A program made the translations under genes and the position numbers. Under the pieces are notes generated by a model, which saw nothing but the letters and a program-made list of their open reading frames with translations, did not search any database and was not told where the DNA came from. A stretch of 7,240 nt of DNA, taken from contig CALNAL010000116.1 in the NCBI GenBank assembly GCA_937874445.1, forward strand, positions 1 through 7,240, given 5' to 3'. The stretch comes from an uncultured Acetobacteraceae bacterium (GTDB lineage Bacteria > Pseudomonadota > Alphaproteobacteria > Acetobacterales > Acetobacteraceae). Each line of letters opens with the position of its first letter. Within the stretch, counting starts at the first letter, position 1. Shown piece by piece: positions 1-7,138 of the stretch.

Positions 1-40
1 CCGCCAGCCCCCGCCCGAGGGGCAGAGAGTTCCCAGTTCC

Positions 41-2734
41 ATGCTCGACAAGACCTTTTCCCCGGAGACCGCCGAAACCCGCATCTATCAGGGCTGGGAA
101 TCCTCCGGCGCCTTTGCCTGCAATCCGGCCTCCCCGGCCGAGCCCTACGCCATCATGATCCCCCCGCCCAACGTGACGGGCAGCCTGCACATGGGCCATG
201 CGCTCACCTTCACCGTGCAGGACACGCTGATCCGCTGGCGGCGCATGCAGGGGCGCGACGTGCTCTGGCAGCCCGGCACCGACCACGCCGGCATCGCCAC
301 CCAGATGGTCGTCGAGCGCCTGCTCAACAAGGACGGCAAGACCAGCCGCGACCTCGGGCGCGACGCCTTCATCGAGCGCGTCTGGAAGTGGAAGGCCGAG
401 TCCGGCGGCTCCATCACCCGCCAGCTCCGCCGCCTCGGCGCCTCGCTCGACTGGCCGCGCGAGCGCTTCACCATGGACGAGGGACTCTCGCGCGCCGTGC
501 GCGAGGTGTTCGTCACCCTCTACCGCGAGGGGCTGATCTACCGCGACAAGCGGCTGGTGAACTGGGACCCCAAGTTCCAGTCGGCCATCTCCGACCTCGA
601 GGTCGAGAGCCGCGAGACCAACGGCCATCTCTGGTACATCCGCTACCCCGTCGCCGGCGAGGCCGAGCGCTTCATCACCGTGGCGACCACCCGCCCCGAG
701 ACCATGCTCGGCGATACCGCCATTGCCGTGCATCCCTCCGACGCGCGCTTTGCCGATCTGGTGGGCAAGAGCGCCATCCTGCCGCTGGTGGGGCGCGCCA
801 TCCCCATCGTCGCCGACGAGTATTCCGACCCGGAGAAGGGCACCGGCGCGGTGAAGATCACCCCGGCGCACGACTTCAACGACTTCCAGGTCGGGCTGCG
901 TCACGGGCTCGCGACCCCCTCGGTGCTCGACCGCGAGGCGCGCATGACGCTGGCCGAGATCGGGGACGCCCTGACCGAGGTGCCGGGCGTGTCCGACCTC
1001 GGCTTCGTCCGCTCGCTGGAGGGGATGGACCGCTTCGAGGCGCGCAAGGCGATCGTCGAGAAGCTGACCGAAACGGGCGCGCTCGTGAAGATCGAGCCGA
1101 TGCGCCACCAGGTGCCGCACGGCGACCGCTCCGGCGTGCCCATCGAGCCGCGGCTGACCGTGCAGTGGTACTGCAACGCCGCCGAGCTGGCCAAGCCGGC
1201 GATCAAGGCGGTGGAGGAAGGCCGCACGAAGTTCGTGCCCCAGCAGTGGGAGAACACCTTCTTCGCGTGGATGCGCGACATCCAGCCGTGGTGCATCTCG
1301 CGCCAGCTGTGGTGGGGGCATCGCATCCCGGCCTGGTACGGCCCCGACGGGGAGGTGTTCGTCGAGACCTCCGAGGAGGCGGCGCTGGCCGCCGCGCGCA
1401 AGCACTACGGCAAGGACACGCCGCTCGCGCGCGACGAGGACGTGCTCGATACCTGGTTCTCCTCCGGGCTGTGGCCCTTCACCACCCAGGGCTGGCCCGA
1501 CAAGACCCCCGAGGTCGCGCGCTACTACCCGGGCGCGGTGCTGGTGACGGGCTTCGACATCATCTTCTTCTGGGTCGCCCGGATGATGATGATGGGCCTG
1601 CACTTCATGAAGGACGTGCCGTTCCGCACCGTCTACATCCACGGCCTCGTGCGCGACGAGCACGGCCACAAGATGAGCAAGTCCAAGGGCAACGTCATCG
1701 ACCCGCTGGAGCTGATCGACCGCTTCGGCGCCGATGCGCTGCGCTTCACCATCGCCTCCCTGACCGGGCCCGGACGCGACGTGAAGCTGGGGCCGGCACG
1801 CGTGGAGAGCTACCGCAGCTTCGTGACCAAGCTGTGGAACGCCGCGCGGTTCTGCGAGATCAACGGCATCGGTCCCGCGCCCGGATTCGACCCCGCGCAG
1901 GCCACGTTGCCGCTGACGCGCTGGATTCTCGATGCCGCCTCCGCCGCCGTGGCCGAGGCCACCGCCGCGCTCGAGGCCTACCGCATCGACGACTACGCCA
2001 ACGCCTGCTACCGCTTCACCTGGAACACCTTCTGCGACTGGTTCGTCGAGTTCGCCAAGCCGGCGCTCTCCGACCCGAACAATCCCGCGGGGGCCGAGGT
2101 GCGGGCCACCGCCGGCTGGGTGCTCGGGCTGCTGCTGCGGCTGCTCCATCCCGTCATCCCCTTCGTGACCGAGGAGCTGTGGGACCATTTCGGCTACGGT
2201 CCGGAGTGCTCGCTGATCCGCGCTCCCTGGCCGACGCCGTTCGCGGTGCCGGGCGCCGAGGCGGCCCGCGCCGAACTCGGCTGGCTGGTGCGGCTGATCG
2301 GCGAGGTGCGTGCGGTGCGCTCGGAGATGAACGTGCCCCCCTCGCAGAAGGCCCCCGTGCTGCTCAAGGATGCCTCCGCGGAGACCCTCGCGCGCGGCAA
2401 CCGCTGGCTGGAGGCGATCTCGCGGCTGGCCCGCGCCGAGCGCTTCGGCGCGCTGGAGGGCGAGGTGCCCTCCGGCTCGGCCCAGGCCGTGGTGGACGAG
2501 GCCACCGTGGTGATCCCGCTCGCCGGGGTGATCGACCTCGCCGCCGAGCGGGCGCGCCTGGAGAAGGAGCGCGGCAAGGTGACGGCCGAGGCGGCGAAGC
2601 TGGCCAAGAAGCTCGGCAATCCGGACTTCACCTCGCGCGCCAAGCCCGAGGTGGTCGAGGAGACCCGCGAGCGCCAGGCCGCCGCCCAGGCGGAGGTGAC
2701 GCGGCTCGACGCGGCCCTCGCGCGCATCCGCTGA
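41..2734 (+). CDS. valS: Valyl-tRNA synthetase (ValRS), complete
   Basis: This is a cytoplasmic class I aminoacyl-tRNA synthetase that joins valine to tRNA-Val using ATP and hydrolyses mischarged Thr-tRNA-Val. The 897-residue product carries the ATP-binding motif PPPNVTGSLHMGH at residues 41-53 (the family's HIGH box, here HMGH) and KMSKS at 544-548. The CP1 editing domain shows TTRPETMLGD at 216-225 and GTGAVKITPAHDFND at 267-281. The segment around GTDHAGIATQMVVER and the WKAESGG/RQLRRLG region closely resemble the E. coli enzyme as I remember it. An anticodon-binding helical domain follows (about 600-760), and residues 830-897 form the charged C-terminal coiled-coil arm (LAAERARLEKERGKV onwards). 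It is somewhat shorter than E. coli ValRS (951 residues), with no sign of damage. The ATG at 41 fits the family N-terminus; only a weak purine run (about 24-29) precedes it. It has no same-strand partner in the window. Confidence 0.97.
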   Translation: MLDKTFSPETAETRIYQGWESSGAFACNPASPAEPYAIMIPPPNVTGSLHMGHALTFTVQDTLIRWRRMQGRDVLWQPGTDHAGIATQMVVERLLNKDGKTSRDLGRDAFIERVWKWKAESGGSITRQLRRLGASLDWPRERFTMDEGLSRAVREVFVTLYREGLIYRDKRLVNWDPKFQSAISDLEVESRETNGHLWYIRYPVAGEAERFITVATTRPETMLGDTAIAVHPSDARFADLVGKSAILPLVGRAIPIVADEYSDPEKGTGAVKITPAHDFNDFQVGLRHGLATPSVLDREARMTLAEIGDALTEVPGVSDLGFVRSLEGMDRFEARKAIVEKLTETGALVKIEPMRHQVPHGDRSGVPIEPRLTVQWYCNAAELAKPAIKAVEEGRTKFVPQQWENTFFAWMRDIQPWCISRQLWWGHRIPAWYGPDGEVFVETSEEAALAAARKHYGKDTPLARDEDVLDTWFSSGLWPFTTQGWPDKTPEVARYYPGAVLVTGFDIIFFWVARMMMMGLHFMKDVPFRTVYIHGLVRDEHGHKMSKSKGNVIDPLELIDRFGADALRFTIASLTGPGRDVKLGPARVESYRSFVTKLWNAARFCEINGIGPAPGFDPAQATLPLTRWILDAASAAVAEATAALEAYRIDDYANACYRFTWNTFCDWFVEFAKPALSDPNNPAGAEVRATAGWVLGLLLRLLHPVIPFVTEELWDHFGYGPECSLIRAPWPTPFAVPGAEAARAELGWLVRLIGEVRAVRSEMNVPPSQKAPVLLKDASAETLARGNRWLEAISRLARAERFGALEGEVPSGSAQAVVDEATVVIPLAGVIDLAAERARLEKERGKVTAEAAKLAKKLGNPDFTSRAKPEVVEETRERQAAAQAEVTRLDAALARIR

Positions 2735-2769
2735 GGGGCAAGCCCGAAGTCGGAGCAAGCAGGGAAGGT

Positions 2770-2793
2770 GTTCTCCTTTCGAGAAAGGAGAAC
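2770..2793. terminator. Perfect 10-bp stem-loop after valS, candidate terminator
   Basis: GTTCTCCTTT (2770-2779) and AAAGGAGAAC (2784-2793) are exact reverse complements around a CGAG loop, starting 36 bases after the valS stop codon. Position suggests transcription termination or 3'-end protection of the valS mRNA. No T-run follows on either strand, so it is not a textbook intrinsic terminator. The pairing is read directly from the sequence; the role is inferred. Confidence 0.55.
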
Positions 2794-2799
2794 CAGGAA

Positions 2800-2818
2800 A
2801 GCTTCATTCGTGAAGGCT
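2800..2818 (+). other. Second stem-loop with TTCG loop, in tandem with the valS 3' hairpin
   Basis: AGCTTCA (2800-2806) pairs with TGAAGGCT (2811-2818) with a single bulged G, closing a TTCG tetraloop (2807-2810). It follows the first hairpin by six bases. UUCG loops are known to be unusually stable in RNA, so the pair may form a structured 3' end of the valS transcript. It could also be half of a dispersed intergenic repeat, which cannot be decided from one copy. Confidence 0.4.
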
Positions 2819-3216
2819 CCGCGCCTGTCGTCCCGAGTTCGGGCGGCGGCGCGACAATCGAGAGATGGTCCGCAAGCCCGGCGGCTGCCTTCGCGGGCGG
2901 TGATCCATGAAGGAGCCCGTCGCCCGGAAGCGGCCCCGCACGATCAACGGGCCCTGTCCGCCTGCATCTTCGGGGCCGTCTGCCCGCAGGAAGGCAAGAC
3001 CGCCGGCCCTCTCCGTGCCCGGCATCCCCATTCCCGGAGGGGGGCTCCCCGGGCCGCGAGACTTGAGGAAGGCGAACCCCGCCCGTTGAGGCTCGGCATG
3101 GCGGGGCAGGATCTCCGGAGCCCTCCTCGCGCGCAGCAGATCCGCGACGGAATGGAACAGGGTCTTGAGGCACCCGGGGTCCGGGAGGGGATGATCCTGC
3201 TCGGGGAAGCCGGGCG
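2819..3216. other. Gene-free stretch between converging valS and chemoreceptor genes
   Basis: I see no supportable gene in these roughly 400 bases. Open frames exist on both strands because GC-rich DNA has few stop codons, but their translations are dominated by Pro, Arg, Gly and Ser, lack a recognisable domain, and have no convincing ribosome-binding site. Small inverted repeats are present: CCCCGCC (3077-3083) with GGCGGGG (3100-3106), CTCCGGAG (3113-3120), and CCCGG-GGT-CCGGG (3173-3185). Such short matches are expected by chance at this base composition. It may be decayed sequence or long 3' untranslated DNA of the two converging transcripts. Confidence 0.5.
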
Positions 3217-3260
3217 CTGGAGCATGGTCCGTGCGCCGCTGCGAACGGACCCTGCTCCAG
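3217..3260. terminator. Large inverted repeat just downstream of the chemoreceptor stop, candidate terminator
   Basis: CTGGAGCATGGTCCG (3217-3231) and CGGACCCTGCTCCAG (3246-3260) are reverse complements at 14 of 15 positions, separated by a 14-base loop. On the - strand it begins 15 bases after the chemoreceptor stop codon (complement of 3276-3278), the usual place for a terminator. There is no T-tract on either side, so termination may be Rho-assisted or the stem may only stabilise the 3' end. Arms of this length with one mismatch are very unlikely to arise by chance. Confidence 0.6.
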
Positions 3261-3275
3261 GGAACCCGGGGCCGG

Positions 3276-5297
3276 TCAGGCGGCGCGGACGTCGGCGAGG
3301 AAGGTGGAGACCTCGCCGCGCAGGGTTTCCGCCTGGGAGGAAAGCTGCGTCGCGGCGTCGCGCAGGTTGGTGACCGCTGTGGAGGTTTCGCTGGCGCCAC
3401 TGGAGACCGCGGTGATGTTGGTCGTGACCTGGCGGGCGCTGTCGGAAACCTGCCCGACGGTGCGGGCGATCTCCTGGGTCGCCGTGCCCTGCTCCTCCAC
3501 CGCCGCGGCGATCGAGGCGGTGATCCGGTTGATCTCGCCAATGGTCGTGGCGATGGCGCGGATGGCTTCCACCGCCTCCCGGGTGGTGCCCTGGACCTGC
3601 CCGATCTGGGCGCCGATGTCCTCCGTGGCCTTGGCGGTCTGGCTGGCCAGGCGCTTGACCTCGGAGGCCACCACCGCGAACCCGCGGCCCGCCTCGCCGG
3701 CCCGGGCCGCCTCGATGGTGGCGTTGAGCGCCAGCAGGTTGGTCTGTCCGGCGATGTCGGAGATCAGGCTGACGACCTCGCCGATCTTCTGCGAGCCGTC
3801 TGCCAGGGCGCGCACGATGCCGTCGGTGTGTTCGGCGTCGGCCTGGGCCTGGCTGGCGATGCGGGTGGAGGAATCGACCTGGCGGGAGATCTCGGTGATG
3901 GAGGCGGCCAGCTGCTCGGCAGCCGTGGCGGCCGTGCCGGTGTTGACCGAGGCCTCCTCGGCCGCGGCGGCCACCGTGGCCGACTGTTGCGTGGAGCGGT
4001 CCGCCACGTCGGCCAGCCCGGCGGCGGTGGAGGTGAGCTGGGTGGCCGCGGCGGCAACCTCGTCCACCATGTGTCCGCTCCGGGCCTCGAAGCCGCGCAG
4101 CAGTTCGCCCAGACGCGCCGTGGTGGCTTCGCGGGCGGCCGCGGCCGCGGTTTTCTCGGCCTCCAGGGCGGCTGCTCCGGCGGCATTCTTCTGGAAAACC
4201 AGGACCGCCTTCGCCATCTCGCCGATCTCGTCGCGGCGGTCGGTATCGGGGATCTTCAGGTTGTGCTCCCCTGCGGCCAGTCGCCGCATGAGATCGGACA
4301 TGGCCATCACCGGACGGGCAATGCCTCCGCCGACCAGCCAGGCTGCCAGAAGGCCCAAGCCCAGCGCAGCACCCGCCAGCACCAGGGTCAGCAGACGGGA
4401 CAGGGCCAGCTCGGCGGTGGTCGCCGCGTTGACACGGTAATTCTCTTTCGTAATCGAGCTGACGAGGGAGTCGACCCGCGTCGTGATGGCGTCGCCGATG
4501 TTCGCCAGCTCTGGCAGCAGTTCGGTATCGGTCCGCTCGATGATTTTTACGGTGCGAATTGCGGCGTCGGAGTAGGCGTTCGCGGCGTCGGCGGCGGCAG
4601 AATAAAGAGCGGACTCCGAGCCTTCTCCCGCGTCGATGAGAGAATTCATCATCTCCATGCGGTCATGGATCGTGCCGAAAAGAGTCTGAACCTTGTTGGC
4701 GTATTGCGCGTCGTGGGTCAGTACGAACTGGGCGAACGCGACGCGGATTTCCATCGAGAGCATCAGAACGCCGTCGGTCATCGTGGAGAGCAGCGAATCG
4801 TTTGCGCTTTTGGTCGCGCTCACCAGCGAGGACAGGGCGATCTGGATCTTGGTCCCGTTCGGAAGGAGCTTCTCCTTCTGCAGGGAATCCATTTCACCGC
4901 GAAGGGCGAAGGTTTCGCCGAGCAGTGTCTCATACTGTTTGCTCAGCGCAGCCAGCCGCTCGGCATCCTGGCGCCGGGACGGATCCCGGACCGTCGTCTG
5001 GACCTGCTGCACCCGCTCCAGGACGGATTTCAATGCGGCCTGTGCGCCGGTCTTGGCCGCCGCGGAGCCGGTGAACAGGTAGTCGCGGCTGAAACGCCGC
5101 AGCTGGAGAAATGCGACATTGAGCGTTTCGGCGCTCTGTTCCTCGGCGCGCGCCTGGGCGACCTGCTCGAACGATGCGGCTGTGCGTCTGAAGCCCAGGA
5201 GGTCGTTGACGGCGAGGGCCAGCAGGAAAACCAGCAAAATTCCGCAGATTGCAAAAACTTTTACGCGAATCCGCAGGTTGATCAGAAATTGCGGCAC
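3276..5297 (-). CDS. Transmembrane methyl-accepting chemotaxis protein with helical periplasmic sensor
   Basis: This is an inner-membrane chemoreceptor that passes periplasmic ligand signals to the CheA/CheW array controlling flagellar rotation. From the GTG at 5297 the product has 673 residues: TM1 at about 12-31, a mostly helical sensor at 32-298, TM2 at 301-324, HAMP at about 325-378, and a coiled-coil signalling domain from about 400. The highly conserved hairpin tip lies at 514-548 (DIAGQTNLLALNATIEAARAG, then GRGFAVVASEV), which makes the family certain. The sensor length (about 265 residues) and two similar helical stretches (65-100 and 182-217) suggest a helical bimodular type, but the ligand cannot be read. 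There is no CheR-tethering pentapeptide at the C-terminus, which is RAA. The frame stays open to an ATG at 5474, but that adds 59 basic, low-quality residues before TM1, and GGGAGAG stands 7 bases before the GTG. No che or flagellar genes are nearby. Codon use in the sensor part is less GC-biased than in the signalling part. Confidence 0.93.
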   Translation of the reverse strand: MPQFLINLRIRVKVFAICGILLVFLLALAVNDLLGFRRTAASFEQVAQARAEEQSAETLNVAFLQLRRFSRDYLFTGSAAAKTGAQAALKSVLERVQQVQTTVRDPSRRQDAERLAALSKQYETLLGETFALRGEMDSLQKEKLLPNGTKIQIALSSLVSATKSANDSLLSTMTDGVLMLSMEIRVAFAQFVLTHDAQYANKVQTLFGTIHDRMEMMNSLIDAGEGSESALYSAAADAANAYSDAAIRTVKIIERTDTELLPELANIGDAITTRVDSLVSSITKENYRVNAATTAELALSRLLTLVLAGAALGLGLLAAWLVGGGIARPVMAMSDLMRRLAAGEHNLKIPDTDRRDEIGEMAKAVLVFQKNAAGAAALEAEKTAAAAAREATTARLGELLRGFEARSGHMVDEVAAAATQLTSTAAGLADVADRSTQQSATVAAAAEEASVNTGTAATAAEQLAASITEISRQVDSSTRIASQAQADAEHTDGIVRALADGSQKIGEVVSLISDIAGQTNLLALNATIEAARAGEAGRGFAVVASEVKRLASQTAKATEDIGAQIGQVQGTTREAVEAIRAIATTIGEINRITASIAAAVEEQGTATQEIARTVGQVSDSARQVTTNITAVSSGASETSTAVTNLRDAATQLSSQAETLRGEVSTFLADVRAA

Positions 5298-5304
5298 GTC
5301 TTCA

Positions 5305-5311
5305 CTCTCCC
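5305..5311 (-). promoter_or_regulatory. Shine-Dalgarno site that decides the GTG start of the chemoreceptor
   Basis: On the - strand, GGGAGAG lies seven bases upstream of the GTG at 5297-5295. The spacing is ideal, and the following codons begin a short positively charged N-terminus (MPQFLINLRIRVK) directly before TM1, as is typical of chemoreceptors. No comparable site was seen before the upstream ATG at 5474. Confidence 0.7.
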
Positions 5312-5324
5312 GTGCGAAGGGACC

Positions 5325-5336
5325 TCGGTATACCGA
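5325..5336. promoter_or_regulatory. 12-bp perfect palindrome TCGGTATACCGA upstream of the chemoreceptor
   Basis: TCGGTA/TACCGA is an exact palindrome without spacer, 28-39 bases upstream of the GTG start and in the only non-coding gap between the divergent genes. Its centre is AT-rich compared with its surroundings. It could be an operator for a dimeric regulator. Alternatively its TATACC could serve as a -10 element on the - strand, although I see no matching -35 at 16-18 bp. A single copy does not identify a regulator. Confidence 0.35.
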
Positions 5337-5437
5337 AGCGGCGCGGATCACGCCGTCTTTCCCGATGGCTTGCTCTCGTCGCGGGCAGCGTGCCCCCCGA
5401 AAGGTTGCCTTTTGATTGAGACGGCGTGCCCCCGCTG

Positions 5438-5466
5438 TTGACGCCGCCCTTTCCGGGCGCCATGCA
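5438..5466 (+). promoter_or_regulatory. Possible cydC promoter with TTGACG -35 box
   Basis: TTGACG (5438-5443) matches five of six bases of the housekeeping -35 consensus and lies exactly 30-35 bases before the cydC ATG. With 17-bp spacing, the -10 position (5461-5466) is CATGCA, a poor match. If it is used, transcription would begin at about the ATG, giving a leaderless mRNA, which would agree with the missing Shine-Dalgarno sequence. The -10 is weak, so this is only a candidate. Confidence 0.25.
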
Positions 5467-5472
5467 TCGGCC

Positions 5473-7134
5473 ATGGCCGAATTCGCTCCCCCGCTGCTGC
5501 GTGTGCTGTCGCTGTGGCGTCCGCGTGCGCCCTGGCTGCTGGCCGGCGGAGTGATCAGCCTCGCGGCGCTGGCCAGCGGCGTCGCGCTGATGGGACTCTC
5601 CGGCGGGCTGGTGGCCGGTCTGCTCGCCGGCGGCGGCGCCGGCCTGCTCGTCGTCCCCTTCCTGCTGCGCCTCCTCGGACCGGCGCGAGTCGTGCTGCGT
5701 TACCTCGAGCGGCTGATCGGTCACGAGGCTACCTTCCGCGCCCTGGCCGATCTGCGGGTGTGGTTCTTCCGCGGGCTGACCCGTTCCGCCGCGGGGGGAC
5801 TCGGGTTCCGCCGCGCCGGCGATCTGCTCGCCCGCCTGGTCGGCGATGTCGAGGCGCTCGACGGGCTCTATCTGCGCCTGCTGCTGCCGCTCGCCGGGGC
5901 GGTGCTGCTGGAGGGCGCGCTGCTGGTGCTGCTGTGGCCGCTGCATCCGCTGGTGGCCATCGCGGTGGCCACCCTGTTCGGACTGGCCGCCTTCGCGCTG
6001 CCGTTGCAGGCCGCCCGCGCTTCCTCTGCCGCGGCCGGACGCCTCACCGTCGCCCAGGCCGGACTGCGCATCGCCGCGCTCGACGCCACCACCGGGCTGC
6101 GCGAGGTGCGCGCCTTCGGCGCCGAGGGACGCATGCTCGCCCGGGTGCAGGCCCGCGAGGCCGCGCTCCTGGCGGCCCAGCGCGAGGTGGCCTGGCAGGG
6201 GGCACGGGCCACCGCCGTCGCCTTTCTCGCCGGACAGTTCGCGCTGCTGTTCCTGCTCGTGCTCGCCGCCACCCGCGAGGTGGGGCCGGCGGGAGGAATG
6301 GTGGCCGGGCTGTTCCTCGCCGTGGCCGCCTTCGAGGCGATCGCGCCGCTCGCCCGGGCCGGCATCACCGCCGGCCATGCCGCCGCCGCCGCGCGCCGCG
6401 TGATCGCCGCTGCCGAGGCTCCGCCCCCCGTCGCCGACCCCGAGCATCCCGCCGCCCCGCCGACCGGCAGCACGCTCACCTTCGAGGACGTGCGCTTCCG
6501 CTGGCGGCCCGACCGCCCCGCCGTGTTCGACGGGTTGAACCTGGAAATTCCCCATGGCGCCCGGGTCGCACTGCTGGGCCCCTCCGGCGCCGGCAAGTCT
6601 TCCCTCGCCGCCCTCGCACTCAAGGTGGCCGCCCCCCAGAGCGGGCGCGTGCTGCTCGGCGGGGCCGATCTCGCGACCCTCGATGCCGCCACCGTGCGCA
6701 GCCGCATCGCCTGGCTGTCCCAGTCCACCCACCTGTTCGACGATTCCATCCGCGCCAATCTGCTGCTCGCCCGGCCCGACGCCGACGAGGCCGCACTGTG
6801 GGCCGCCCTCGAGGCCGCCCGCCTGGCCGATTTCGTCCGCGCCCTGCCCGACGGGCTCGATACCTGGCTCGGCGAGGGCGGGGCGGGGGTTTCCGGTGGA
6901 CAGGGACGACGCCTCGCCCTGGCCCGCGTGCTGCTCTCCTCCGCCCCCATCCTCATGCTCGACGAACCCTGCACCGGCCTCGACGCCGAGACCGAACGCG
7001 CCTTCATGGCCACCCTCAACGACGTGGCCCGCGGCCGCACCCTGGTGCTGATCGCCCATCGCCTCACCGGCGTCGAACGCATCGATCGCATCTGGCGCCT
7101 CTCCGCCGGCCGCGCCGTCGCCGCGGCACGGTAA
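5473..7134 (+). CDS. cydC: CydC subunit of the CydDC thiol/glutathione ABC exporter
   Basis: CydC pairs with CydD in the inner membrane to form an ATP-driven exporter of cysteine and glutathione, needed for cytochrome bd assembly and periplasmic redox balance. The 553-residue product has about six membrane segments (roughly 20-40, 46-68, 136-155, 158-178, 246-266, 274-292) followed by an ATPase domain from about 333. RYLERLIGHEATFRAL (76-91) and the nearby GDLLARLVGDVEALDGLYLR align well with E. coli CydC as I recall it, favouring CydC over CydD. The ATPase has Walker A GPSGAGKSS (369-377), Q-loop Gln417, signature VSGGQ (473-477), Walker B LDEP with catalytic Glu498, and switch His529, so it looks active. 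The protein ends 24 residues after that His, without the G-T-H-x-E-L-L tail of E. coli CydC. The ATG at 5473 was chosen because the N-terminus then aligns with E. coli CydC; a TTG at 5416 would add 19 residues. No cydD lies upstream, where it usually sits; a downstream location is possible. Confidence 0.92.
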   Translation: MAEFAPPLLRVLSLWRPRAPWLLAGGVISLAALASGVALMGLSGGLVAGLLAGGGAGLLVVPFLLRLLGPARVVLRYLERLIGHEATFRALADLRVWFFRGLTRSAAGGLGFRRAGDLLARLVGDVEALDGLYLRLLLPLAGAVLLEGALLVLLWPLHPLVAIAVATLFGLAAFALPLQAARASSAAAGRLTVAQAGLRIAALDATTGLREVRAFGAEGRMLARVQAREAALLAAQREVAWQGARATAVAFLAGQFALLFLLVLAATREVGPAGGMVAGLFLAVAAFEAIAPLARAGITAGHAAAAARRVIAAAEAPPPVADPEHPAAPPTGSTLTFEDVRFRWRPDRPAVFDGLNLEIPHGARVALLGPSGAGKSSLAALALKVAAPQSGRVLLGGADLATLDAATVRSRIAWLSQSTHLFDDSIRANLLLARPDADEAALWAALEAARLADFVRALPDGLDTWLGEGGAGVSGGQGRRLALARVLLSSAPILMLDEPCTGLDAETERAFMATLNDVARGRTLVLIAHRLTGVERIDRIWRLSAGRAVAAAR

Positions 7135-7138
7135 CAAG

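Noticed and set aside
388..2910. Long open frames overlapping valS in other frames, and similar long frames opposite the chemoreceptor and cydC
   Set aside because: They are low-complexity Arg/Gly/Ala/Pro-rich shadows caused by the scarcity of stop codons in GC-rich genes; the real frames contain full sets of family motifs.
2907..3089. Small + strand frame of 60 residues after valS
   Set aside because: The translation is a Pro/Arg/Gly/Ser-rich string with no domain and only a poorly spaced ribosome-binding site; such frames are expected by chance in this GC-rich DNA.
2944..3225. Small - strand frames in the gap downstream of the chemoreceptor
   Set aside because: Several overlapping frames are open at once with no start signal, no recognisable product, and composition typical of non-coding GC-rich sequence. 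One stretch looked slightly protein-like, but not enough to call.
5340..5440. Sigma-54-like GGGGCAC elements on the - strand upstream of the chemoreceptor
   Set aside because: Two GGGGCAC stretches exist, but neither has a TTGC-type -12 element at the required spacing.
5416..5472. Upstream TTG start for cydC adding 19 residues
   Set aside because: The extension has no resemblance to CydC N-termini and no well-placed ribosome-binding site; the ATG at 5473 aligns with E. coli CydC.
5298..5474. N-terminal extension of the chemoreceptor to the ATG at 5474
   Set aside because: It would add 59 basic residues before TM1 and overlap the cydC start. The ATG arises from the CCATGG palindrome that also gives the cydC ATG, and a good Shine-Dalgarno sequence supports the GTG at 5297 instead.
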